Source: DATAOG01 sp963753685
GTDB taxonomy: Bacteria; Pseudomonadota; Alphaproteobacteria; Geminicoccales; Geminicoccaceae
Length of the DNA stretch: 64,000 bases
Assembly (NCBI GenBank): GCA_963753685.1
Contig: CAVWDE010000006.1
Span: 1-64,000, forward strand
Direction of reading: 5' to 3'
A program made the position numbers and the translations under genes. Below the pieces are notes generated by a model, which was not told the origin of the DNA, searched no databases, and saw nothing but the letters and a program-made list of their open reading frames with translations. Below are positions 52,471-60,895 of the stretch, in pieces; the first letter of the stretch is position 1; every line of letters starts with the position of its first letter.

Positions 52471-53369
52471 TGGCCGCCGCGGCGCGACCGACCGCCAGCC
52501 TCACCGGACTGCGTCAGCACGCCGAGCGGCTGGCGGATCGCCTGCCGCCGCTCCTGGTTGCGGCCGAGCGCGTGGCGGCGACCGTCGCCCAGGGCGTGCA
52601 TGGCCGGCGGCGGGTCGGGGTCGGCGAGACCTTCTGGCAGTTCCGGCCCTATCAGCCGGGCGATTCCACCAGCCGCATCGACTGGCGCCAGTCGGCGCGC
52701 ACCAGCCAGCTGTTCCTGCGCGACCAGGAATGGGAGGCGGCGGAGAGCGTCTGGCTGTGGGCCGACAGCTCGGCATCGATGGTCTATCAGTCGGCCCCGA
52801 GCTGGTCGACCAAGGCGGACCGGGCCCTGCTCCTGCTGCTGGCGCTCGGCTCGCTGCTGACCCGGGCCGGCGAGCGGATCGCGCTGCTCGGCCGCCGGCG
52901 CCGTCCGAGCGGTGGCCGGGTCGGCATGGCGACCTTGTGCGAGGACCTGCTGGCGCGGTCGTCGGCCGAGCCCAGCCTGGCCCCGATCCAGCCCCTGCCG
53001 CGCTTCGCCCGCGTGGTCGTGATCAGCGACTTCTTCACCCCCTTGGAGCAGCTCCGCGAGCGGCTGCGCGGCTTCGTTGCGATGGGCGTGCGCGGCCATC
53101 TGCTCCAGGTCCTCGACCCGGCGGAGCCGGCGCTGCCGTTCGCCGGCCGGGTGCGCTTCGAAGGCCTGGAGCAGGACGGCATCGCGCTGATCGGCAACGT
53201 CGACGGGGTCCGCCAGCGCTATCGCGGGCGGCTCGAGGCGCATCGCGCGGGCCTGCGCGATCTCGCCCGGTCGCTCGGCTGGACCTTCGGCAGCCACGTC
53301 TGCGACCAGCCCCCCGAGCCGCCCCTTTTGGCGCTGTACACGGCGCTGTCGACCAAGGGGCACGACTAG
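52470..53369 (+). CDS. DUF58 domain protein
   Basis: The 299-residue protein has the diagnostic block FRPYQPGDSTSRIDWRQSARTSQLFLRDQEWEAAESVWLWADSSASM, a VWA-like region with a DXSXS-type start. Such proteins pair with MoxR ATPases in envelope-related complexes. Unlike some DUF58 proteins it has no obvious N-terminal membrane anchor. It is coupled to MoxR upstream and lies three bases before the next gene. Confidence 0.94.
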
Positions 53370-53372
53370 ACC

Positions 53373-56216
53373 ATGCTCGACCTCGGCCTGCTCGGGCTCG
53401 CCAATCCCTGGCTGCTGACCGCCCTGGTCTGCCTGCCGGCACTGTGGTGGCTGCTGCGGATCATCCCGCCGGCGCCGAAGCTGATCCGCTTCCCGGCGAT
53501 CCGGTTCCTGCTCGGCCTCCAGCCCGAGGAGGAAACCTCGGCCCGCACGCCGCTCTGGCTGCTGATCCTGCGCCTGGTGCTGGCGAGCCTGGTGATCCTG
53601 GCGCTGGCCGGGCCGGTGCTCAATCCCGAGCCGGAGCTGTCCGGCGACGGGCCGCTGGTGCTGGTGGTCGACGATGGCTGGGCGGCGGCGCCCGGCTGGG
53701 CCAGGCGGACCGAGATGCTGGAACGCTTCGCCGACCGCGCCCAGCGGCAGAACCGCGAGGTCATCCTGCTCGGCACCGCCGCCGACCCGGTGACGCCGAA
53801 GCTGCAGCGCCGGAGCGCCGCCGACGTGGTGCGCACGGTCGCCAGCTGGCAGCCCAAGCCCTGGCCGGTGGACCGCGCCGCCGCGCTCGAGCAGCTCAAG
53901 CGGGAGCCGCTCCATGGCGCCGAGCTGATCTGGCTCAGCGACGGCGTCGCCGAAGACCGAGCGGCGCGGGACGCCGCGAGCCGCTTCGCCGACCAGCTGC
54001 GCCAGATCGGCCCCCTTCGGATCTTCGCCGATCCGCCCGCCCAGCGGGCGACCCTGCTGCTGCCGCCGGACGCCACCAAGGACGCGCTCGTGGTCGCCGC
54101 CCGCCGGCCGAGTGTTGGCGACGCGCAGAGCCTGATGGTGCGTGCGGTCGGACCCGCTGGCGAGATCCTCGCCCGTCAGACCCTGGCGTTCGATGCCGGC
54201 GCCACCCGGGCGGAGGCGCGCATCGACCTGCCGCTCGAGCTGCGCAATCAGATCGCCCGGCTCGAGCTGGAGCCGGCCGCGGGGGTCGGCGGCGTGGTCC
54301 TGCTCGACGAGCGCTGGCGGCAGCGGCTGGTCGGTCTGGTCGGTGAGCCGGCCGCGCAGGCGGCACAACCCCTGCTCTCGGAGCTGTACTACGTCGAGAA
54401 GGCCCTGGCGCCGCATGCCGAGCTGCGGCGCGGCTCGATCGCCGAGCTGCTGGCCGCGGGCGTGCCGGCGATCGTGCTCACCGACAGTGCCCAGATCGGG
54501 CCGGATGCGCGCGCCAGGCTGGCCACCTGGATCGAGGCGGGCGGCGTGCTCCTGCGCTTTGCCGGCCCCAGGCTCGCCAACGCCGAGGACGATCTGGTGC
54601 CGGTCAAGCTGCGGCACGGCGACCGCTACCTCGGCGGTGCTTTGTCCTGGGCGCGGCCGCTGCCGCTCACGAGCTTCGACGAGAGCGGGCCGCTCGCCGG
54701 GCTGACCGTGCCCAAGGGCGACGTCATCGTGCAGCGCCAGGTGCTCGCGCAGCCGGGGCCACAGCTCGCCGCCCACACCTGGGCGCGGCTCGCCGACGGC
54801 ACGCCCTTGATCACCGGCGAGCAGCGCGGCAAGGGCTGGCTGGTGCTGGTCCACACCACCGCCAACACCGCCTGGTCCTCGCTGCCGCTGTCGGGCGCCT
54901 TCGTCGACGTGCTGCGACGGATCGCGGCCCTGGCGCCGGGCGCCGGCGGCACGTTGCGCGGACTGCTGGCGCCCCTCGAGGTGCTCGATGCCCAGGGCCA
55001 CCTGGGCGAGCCGGGACCGGCAGCGCAGCCGGTCGCAGCCGCCGATCTGGCGACCACCGTCGCCAGCGCCAGCCATCCGGCCGGACTGTACGGCCGGGTC
55101 GGCGCCGCCGCCGACGCTGCCCGTCTCGCGCTCAATCTCGCCTCGGCGGTCCCGGACCTGCAGGCCCTGCAGCCTGCCGATCTGCCGGTCGAGACCCGCG
55201 CCTATGGCGGCGGCTCGGCCGAGATCGACCTGATGCCCTGGCTGTTGCTCGCTGCCCTCCTGCTGGCGCTTGCCGACACGGCGATCGGCCTGCAGCTGCG
55301 CGGGCTGCTGATCCGACCGGCGCGCGTCGCTGCTGGTCTGATCCTGATGCTCGCGGTCCTGCCGCTGCTGCTCGGTGGCCACCCCGCGCAGGCCGCCGAC
55401 CGGGGCGCTCGGCTGGCGCAGGCCGCCGGCAGCGATGGCCACCCGGCGCCGGCCGCCGACAGTGGTGGCCGCGCGGCGCCGGCTGCCGACAGCGACGAGG
55501 CCATCATCGCGGCGACCTCGGAGACCCGGCTCGCCTACGTCCTGACCGGGGTCGCCGAGGTCGATGCGATTAGCCAGGCCGGGCTCGAGGGCCTGAGCCT
55601 GATCCTCAACCGGCGCACCGCGGTCGAGGCCGGTGAGCCGCGTGCGGTCGATCTGGCGGTCGACGATCTCAACCTGTACCCGCTGCTCTACTGGCCGATC
55701 CCGCCCGACCATCCGGATCTGCACGCGGGCGTGCGCGAGCGGCTGGACGCCTATCTCCGCCAGGGCGGCATGATCCTGTTCGACACCGGCGATGCGGCCA
55801 CGATGATCCCCGATCAGCCCGGCCCCGGCCCGGGCGAGCGGCGCCTGCAGCAGCTGCTCGCCGGCCTCAACCTGCCGATGCTGGTGCCGATGCCCGAGGA
55901 TCATACGCTGACCCGCTCGTTCTACCTGCTGCAGGATTTCCCCGGCCGCTGGACCGGCAGCACGGTGTGGGTCGATCGCCCCGAGCCCAGCGTCAACGAC
56001 GGCGTCTCCTCGATCATCGTCGGCGGCAACGGCTGGGCCGGCGCCTGGGCGATCGACGAGTACGGCATGGCGATGTTCCCGGTGGTGCCGGGCGGCGAGC
56101 GCCAGCGCGAGCTCGCCCGCCGGTTCGGGGTCAATCTCGTGATGTATGCCCTGACCGGCAACTACAAGACCGACCAGGTGCACATTCCGGCGCTGCTGGA
56201 GCGCCTCGGCCAATGA
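53373..56216 (+). CDS. BatA-like/DUF4159 membrane protein
   Basis: The 947-residue protein begins with the BatA-type N-terminal membrane domain (GLANPWLLTALVCLPALWWLLRIIPPAPKLIRFPA and a second helix near 65-85), has a large soluble middle and two more helices near residues 630-680. DUF4159 follows from about 710 (LAYVLTGVAEVDAISQAGLEGLSLILNRRT, LYWPIPPD). Between the last helix and DUF4159 is a low-complexity insert with repeats like APAADSGG. It is the third gene of the MoxR operon and is followed by a related membrane protein. Role: probably part of a MoxR-linked envelope complex. Confidence 0.9.
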   Translation: MLDLGLLGLANPWLLTALVCLPALWWLLRIIPPAPKLIRFPAIRFLLGLQPEEETSARTPLWLLILRLVLASLVILALAGPVLNPEPELSGDGPLVLVVDDGWAAAPGWARRTEMLERFADRAQRQNREVILLGTAADPVTPKLQRRSAADVVRTVASWQPKPWPVDRAAALEQLKREPLHGAELIWLSDGVAEDRAARDAASRFADQLRQIGPLRIFADPPAQRATLLLPPDATKDALVVAARRPSVGDAQSLMVRAVGPAGEILARQTLAFDAGATRAEARIDLPLELRNQIARLELEPAAGVGGVVLLDERWRQRLVGLVGEPAAQAAQPLLSELYYVEKALAPHAELRRGSIAELLAAGVPAIVLTDSAQIGPDARARLATWIEAGGVLLRFAGPRLANAEDDLVPVKLRHGDRYLGGALSWARPLPLTSFDESGPLAGLTVPKGDVIVQRQVLAQPGPQLAAHTWARLADGTPLITGEQRGKGWLVLVHTTANTAWSSLPLSGAFVDVLRRIAALAPGAGGTLRGLLAPLEVLDAQGHLGEPGPAAQPVAAADLATTVASASHPAGLYGRVGAAADAARLALNLASAVPDLQALQPADLPVETRAYGGGSAEIDLMPWLLLAALLLALADTAIGLQLRGLLIRPARVAAGLILMLAVLPLLLGGHPAQAADRGARLAQAAGSDGHPAPAADSGGRAAPAADSDEAIIAATSETRLAYVLTGVAEVDAISQAGLEGLSLILNRRTAVEAGEPRAVDLAVDDLNLYPLLYWPIPPDHPDLHAGVRERLDAYLRQGGMILFDTGDAATMIPDQPGPGPGERRLQQLLAGLNLPMLVPMPEDHTLTRSFYLLQDFPGRWTGSTVWVDRPEPSVNDGVSSIIVGGNGWAGAWAIDEYGMAMFPVVPGGERQRELARRFGVNLVMYALTGNYKTDQVHIPALLERLGQ

Positions 56217-56226
56217 GCCCCGGCCC

Positions 56227-58362
56227 ATGATGCACGGCACCTCGCTGAGCTTTGCCCCGCTCCTGCCCTGGCCGCTGCTGGCGGCGCTGGCGCTGGCGAT
56301 CCTGGCGGTCACGGGCTTCGGGCTCTGGCGGCGGGCGCGCGGCATCCTCTGGCGGGCAGCGATGCTGGCGCTCGGCGTGCTGGCGCTGGCCAACCCCGTG
56401 GTGGTCCAGGAGCAGCGTCAGCCGCTCGACGACGTCGCCGTGCTGCTGATCGACCGCTCGCCCTCGCAGAGCGTCGGCGACCGGCCGGCGCAGCTCGATC
56501 AGGCGCTGACCAGGCTGCGCGCCGAGCTGAAGCAGATCGACCACCTGCAGGTGGTCGAGGCGACCAGCGCCGGCGACGGCAAGGGCGGCACCCGGCTGTT
56601 CTCGACCCTCGGCACGACGCTGCCCGAGATCGACCGCTCGCGCCTCGCGGGCGTCCTCATGCTGTCCGACGGTCAGGTCCACGACGTCCCCAAGAGCCTC
56701 GATTCGCTCGCCATCGACGCGCCGCTGCACCTGCTCTTGACCGGCCAGCACGACGAGCGCGACCGTCGGCTGGTGGTCGAGCAGGTGCCGAACTACGGCA
56801 TGGTCGGCGACCAGGAGGAGATCACGCTCCGGGTCGACGAGCTGCCGGCGGGCAGCTCCAACGAGCCGATCACGGTCACCCTGCGCCAGGACGGCGAGGT
56901 CAAGCAGCGGGTCGCGGTCATGCCGGGGGTGTCGCGCAGCGTCCCGTTCCAGCTGACCCGGGCCGGCCAGACCGTGCTCGAGCTCGAGGCGGCTCCGGCG
57001 CCGGGCGAGGTGACCACCCTCAACAATCGCCAGGTGTTCTTCGTCAACGGCGTGCGCGACCGGCTGCGCGTGCTGCTGGTGTCCGGCCAGCCCTATCCGG
57101 GCCTCAGGGTCTGGCGCAACCTGCTCAAGGCCGACCCGGCGGTCGACCTGGTCCACTTCACGATCCTCCGGCCGCCCGAGAAGCAGGACGGCACGCCGAT
57201 CCGCGAGCTTGCCCTGATCGCCTTCCCGTCGCGCGAGCTGTTCGAGGTCAAGCTCAAAGAGTTCGACCTGGTGATCTTCGATCGCTACTCGCGGCGCGGC
57301 CTGCTGCCGCTCGCCTATCTCGACAATGTCGCGCGCTACGTCGAAGACGGCGGCGCGCTGCTCGAGATCGCCGGACCGGAGTTCGCCCATCCGCTCAGCC
57401 TGTACCGCACGCCGCTCGCGCGGGTTCTGCCCGCGCGCCCCACGGGCATCGTCTATGACCGCGGCTTCACCCCGCTCCTGACCGAGCTCGGCCAGCGCCA
57501 TCCGGTCACCGCCGGCCTCGCCGAAGGGCTCGAGGGCGGCGCTACGGACGGCGCGACGCCCGGCGCGACGGACGGTGCGACGGACGGCCGGGTCCAAGCC
57601 GCCGCCGATCGGCCGCTCTGGGGGCGCTGGTTCCGCCAGGTCGACGTCGAGGCCGCCGGTGCCCAGGTGCTGATGAGCGGGGCCGCCGAGCGGCCGCTCC
57701 TAGTGCTCAACCGGGTCGGCAAGGGGCGGGTGGCACAGCTGCTCTCCGACCAGGTGTGGCTCTGGGCACGCGGCTTCGAGGGCGGCGGCCCGCAAGGCCT
57801 GCTGCTGCGCCGGCTGGTCCACTGGCTGATGCAGGAGCCGGAGCTCGAGGAGGAGGCGTTGCGCGCCGAGCCGGGCACGGATTCGATCGCGATCGAGCGC
57901 CGCTCGCTGCACCCCGAGGCCGACGTCGCGACCGTGACCGCGCCCTCCGGAAAGACCACCCAGGTGACCCTCGAGCCCTCCGATCACGGGGTCGCGCGTG
58001 CCACCGTGCCGGCCAAGGAGGCAGGCCTCTACCGGATCGCGGACAGCAAGCTCACGACCTACGTCGCGGTCCGCCCGATCGGCGCCGAGGAGCTGTCGGA
58101 CATGCGGGCGACCCCAGATCGCCTGGCGCCCCTGGTCGAGGCCAGCGGTGGTGGGGTCCACTGGCTGGCCGACGGCGGCGCGCCCGAGGTCCGCCAGGTG
58201 GCGCCCGGCCGGGCACTGTCCGGACGCAACTGGGTCGGCCTCAGGCGCAACGACCGATATCTGGTGACCGGCGCCTCGCAGCTGCCGCTGCTGCCGGCGG
58301 TGCTGGCGCTGATGCTGCTGCTCGGCACGCTCGGCTTCGCCTGGTACCGCGAAGGCCGCTGA
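56227..58362 (+). CDS. Glutamine-amidotransferase-like membrane protein of the MoxR cluster
   Basis: The 711-residue protein has two membrane helices near residues 12-60, a VWA-like segment (VLLIDRSPSQSVGD), a class-I-amidotransferase-like domain around 280-460 and a C-terminal helix near 685-705. The family is a regular last member of MoxR-DUF58-DUF4159 operons. A 12-base tandem repeat at 57538-57585 encodes GATDGATPGATDGATDG near residue 440. It lies 10 bases after the DUF4159 gene. The catalytic triad cannot be confirmed by eye, so enzymatic activity is doubtful. Confidence 0.85.
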   Translation: MMHGTSLSFAPLLPWPLLAALALAILAVTGFGLWRRARGILWRAAMLALGVLALANPVVVQEQRQPLDDVAVLLIDRSPSQSVGDRPAQLDQALTRLRAELKQIDHLQVVEATSAGDGKGGTRLFSTLGTTLPEIDRSRLAGVLMLSDGQVHDVPKSLDSLAIDAPLHLLLTGQHDERDRRLVVEQVPNYGMVGDQEEITLRVDELPAGSSNEPITVTLRQDGEVKQRVAVMPGVSRSVPFQLTRAGQTVLELEAAPAPGEVTTLNNRQVFFVNGVRDRLRVLLVSGQPYPGLRVWRNLLKADPAVDLVHFTILRPPEKQDGTPIRELALIAFPSRELFEVKLKEFDLVIFDRYSRRGLLPLAYLDNVARYVEDGGALLEIAGPEFAHPLSLYRTPLARVLPARPTGIVYDRGFTPLLTELGQRHPVTAGLAEGLEGGATDGATPGATDGATDGRVQAAADRPLWGRWFRQVDVEAAGAQVLMSGAAERPLLVLNRVGKGRVAQLLSDQVWLWARGFEGGGPQGLLLRRLVHWLMQEPELEEEALRAEPGTDSIAIERRSLHPEADVATVTAPSGKTTQVTLEPSDHGVARATVPAKEAGLYRIADSKLTTYVAVRPIGAEELSDMRATPDRLAPLVEASGGGVHWLADGGAPEVRQVAPGRALSGRNWVGLRRNDRYLVTGASQLPLLPAVLALMLLLGTLGFAWYREGR

Positions 58363-58384
58363 GCCGCCCTGCCCGGCGCGCCGG

Positions 58385-59173
58385 CTACAGGCGCTCGCCG
58401 CCCTGCAGGGGCGAGAAGCGGACCGGCATGATCCCCTGCTCGCGCACCTTGCCGTCGTCGTCCTTGGTCACCAGGGTCAGGGTCTGCACGCCCTGCTCCG
58501 GGCCGAGCGGGATCACCATCCGGCCGCCGCGCTTGAGCTGCTGCAAGAGCGGCGGCGGCACGTGGTCGATCGCCTCCTTGATGACCATGACGTCGAACGG
58601 CGCCTTCTCCGGCCAGCCGTAGTAGCCGTCGGACGCCTGCACGTAGACGTTGTCGTAGCCCTGGTCCTTGAGGGTGCGCGCGGCCTGATCGGCGAGCGGC
58701 TCGACCACCTCGACGCTGTAGACCTTGGCGGTCAGCAGCGAGAGCACCGCAGCGTGGTAGCCGGCTCCGGTGCCGGTCTCGAACGCCACGTCGTCGGGCT
58801 TGGGTGCCACCAGGTGGGTCATCAGCGCCACCAGCAGCGGTGCCGCCAGGTTCTGCTCGTGGCCGAGCGGCAGCGGATGCGGCTCGTAGGCATAAGGGCG
58901 CAGCGGCTCGGGCACGAAGGCCTCGCGCGGCACCTGGCGGAGTGCTGCGAGGACCCGCGGATCGAGCTCTGTGACCCCGGTCTGGCTGCTGATCATCAGC
59001 GTCTCGAGCTGGACCAGGCGGACCATCTCCTCGCGCTGCTCGGCGAGGTCCTGCGCCGCGACCGGCGACGGCGACAGGCCAAGCCCGAGGCCGAGGCCGA
59101 GCCCGAGGCCGAGCCCAAGGCCGAGCCCAAGGCCGAGCGACGCCGTCGCCCGATGTCGGAATCCCTTGGCGAT
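58385..59173 (-). CDS. Exported protein-L-isoaspartate O-methyltransferase-like protein
   Basis: The mature part has the Pcm pattern: LETLMISSQTGVTELDPRVLAALRQVPREAFVPE, LPLGHEQNLAAPLLVALMTHL, the SAM motif FETGTGAGYHAAVLSLL and GGRMVIPLG. The N terminus is odd: ten Leu-Gly pairs form the hydrophobic core of a signal peptide ending SPVAAQ. No ATG, GTG or TTG lies close before it; the nearest are TTG 59257 and ATG 59386 (inside argB). AGGGGA followed seven bases later by ATC 59173 would give MAKGFRHRATAS before the repeat, a perfect signal peptide, so I mark this rare start as the best guess. It lies downstream of argB on the same strand. Confidence 0.82.
   Translation of the reverse strand: MAKGFRHRATASLGLGLGLGLGLGLGLGLGLGLSPSPVAAQDLAEQREEMVRLVQLETLMISSQTGVTELDPRVLAALRQVPREAFVPEPLRPYAYEPHPLPLGHEQNLAAPLLVALMTHLVAPKPDDVAFETGTGAGYHAAVLSLLTAKVYSVEVVEPLADQAARTLKDQGYDNVYVQASDGYYGWPEKAPFDVMVIKEAIDHVPPPLLQQLKRGGRMVIPLGPEQGVQTLTLVTKDDDGKVREQGIMPVRFSPLQGGERL
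59075..59137. repeat. Imperfect hexanucleotide tandem repeat encoding (Leu-Gly)10
   Basis: About ten copies of a 6-base unit (variants of CTCGGC on the minus strand) encode alternating Leu and Gly. Copy changes would lengthen or shorten the signal-peptide core by two residues without shifting the frame. The variation among CTC, CTT, GGC and GGG shows that it is not a very recent pure expansion. Confidence 0.9.
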
Positions 59174-59324
59174 CTTTGGCTCCCCTGACGCTGGTCGCCG
59201 ATCCGGCGGCGACCCGGTCGAGCTTACCGGCGGTGCCGCCGGTCCTGCCAGAAGCAAGTTCGAGGCGCGGCGGTGCGTCGTGGCCGTGGGCTTACTCGGG
59301 TATGGTGGGTCGGCGGCGCGCGGC

Positions 59325-60215
59325 TCAGTCGGGCGTGACCTTGGTGCCGACGCCCGCCTCGGTGAAGGTCTCGAGCAGGAGCACATGCGGCAGCCGGCCG
59401 TCCAGGATGTGGACCGCCCCGACCCCGCCGAACAGCGCCGCGAGCGCGGTCTCGAGCTTGGGGATCATGCCGCCCTTGGCCGTGCCGTCGGCGATCAGCG
59501 CGCGCGCGGCCCCGGCCGAGAGCTCGGAGATCAGCCCGCCGGCGGCATCCAGCACGCCCGGCACGTCGGTCAGCAGGACCAGCTTGCGGGCGTGCAGCGC
59601 CGATGCGATCGCGCCCGCCGCGGTGTCGGCGTTGATGTTGTAGGTATGGCCATCGGCACCGAGCCCGATCGGCGCGATCACCGGCACGATCTCGGTCTTG
59701 GCGAACACCTCGAGCACCTCGGTGCGGATGCGCACGGGCTGGCCGACGAAGCCGAGGTCGAGCACCTGCTCGATGTTGCTGCTCGGATCGCGCCGGGTGC
59801 GGGTCAGCTTGGCCGCCTCGATCAGCTGCGCGTCCTTGCCCGAGAGGCCGACCGCGCGGCCGCCGACCGCATGGATCGCCGCCACGATCTGCTTGTTGAT
59901 GTTGCCGGCGAGCACCATCTCGACGATCTCGACGGTCGCCGAATCGGTCACCCGCAGCCCTTCGACGAACTCGCTCTTGATCTTCAGGCGATCGAGCATC
60001 GCCTTGATCTGCGGCCCGCCGCCGTGGACCACGACCGGGTTGATGCCGACCTGCTTGAGCAGCACGATGTCGCGCGCGAAACCCTCGGCGAGGTCCGCCG
60101 ACCCCATGGCGTGGCCGCCATACTTGACCACGAAGGTCGTGCCGGCGAAGCGCCGCATGTAGGGCAACGCCTCGATCAGCGTGGCCGCGGTCTGATGGTG
60201 CGCCTGGTCGGTCAT
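59325..60215 (-). CDS. argB: Acetylglutamate kinase ArgB
   Basis: The 296-residue protein phosphorylates N-acetylglutamate in arginine synthesis. It has the VVKYGGHAM phosphate loop, VVVHGGGPQIKAMLDRLK with the substrate-binding glycines and the later NINADTAAGAIASAL and GGMIPKLETAL motifs. The N-terminal helix (ATLIEALPYMRRFAG) is typical of arginine-sensitive hexameric forms, so feedback inhibition is likely. It overlaps engB by four bases (ATGA). Confidence 0.96.
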   Translation of the reverse strand: MTDQAHHQTAATLIEALPYMRRFAGTTFVVKYGGHAMGSADLAEGFARDIVLLKQVGINPVVVHGGGPQIKAMLDRLKIKSEFVEGLRVTDSATVEIVEMVLAGNINKQIVAAIHAVGGRAVGLSGKDAQLIEAAKLTRTRRDPSSNIEQVLDLGFVGQPVRIRTEVLEVFAKTEIVPVIAPIGLGADGHTYNINADTAAGAIASALHARKLVLLTDVPGVLDAAGGLISELSAGAARALIADGTAKGGMIPKLETALAALFGGVGAVHILDGRLPHVLLLETFTEAGVGTKVTPD

Positions 60216-60892
60216 GCCGGTGCCCCGGCCGGCTCGCGGGCAAGCGCCGCCAGCTCGGCGCGCAGCAAGTCGATGCCCTGACCGGTGCGGGCGCTGGTGG
60301 CGATCAGCTCCGGATGGGCGCCGGGCTTGCGCGCGAGCTCGTCGCCAAGCGTCGCGAGCAGGTCGGGCAGCTCGCCCGCACGGATCTGGTCGACCTTGGT
60401 CAGCACCACCTGATAGACGACCGCGGCCTCGCCAAGCAACGTCATGAAGCCCCGGTCGACGTCCTTGAAGCCGTGGCGGGCATCGATCAGCACGCAGGTC
60501 CGGAGCAGCGTGCTGCGGCCACGCAGATAGCGCCGCACCAGGGCCTGCCAGTCCGCCGCCGCCGCCTTGGGGGCCTGCGCATAACCGTAGCCGGGCAGAT
60601 CGACCAGCATCAGCCGGCCGCCCAGGTCGAACAGATTGATCTGCTGGGTACGGCCCGGGGTCTGGGAGATCCGGGCGAGCTGCCGGCGGCCGGTGAGGGC
60701 ATTGATCAGGCTCGACTTGCCGACGTTGGAGCGGCCGGCGAAGGCGACCTCGGGCAGGTCCGCCGCCGGCAGCCGCGCGAGGTCGGCAACGCCTGCGACG
60801 AACTCACAGGGCTTGGCGAACAACCGGCGGCCCGCATCGAGCGCAAGCTCGGCGTCCGGCCGCTCCGGCACTGGCGCGAACCCTTCCGGCAT
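60212..60892 (-). CDS. engB: Ribosome biogenesis GTPase EngB/YsxC
   Basis: The 226-residue GTPase acts in late 50S assembly. G1 is AGRSNVGKSSL, G3 is DLPGYG and G4 is TKVDQ; GRTQQINLF marks the switch region. It starts three bases after the yidC stop and overlaps argB. The order yidC-engB-argB is typical of Alphaproteobacteria. Confidence 0.97.
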   Translation of the reverse strand: MPEGFAPVPERPDAELALDAGRRLFAKPCEFVAGVADLARLPAADLPEVAFAGRSNVGKSSLINALTGRRQLARISQTPGRTQQINLFDLGGRLMLVDLPGYGYAQAPKAAAADWQALVRRYLRGRSTLLRTCVLIDARHGFKDVDRGFMTLLGEAAVVYQVVLTKVDQIRAGELPDLLATLGDELARKPGAHPELIATSARTGQGIDLLRAELAALAREPAGAPA

Positions 60893-60895
60893 GGC

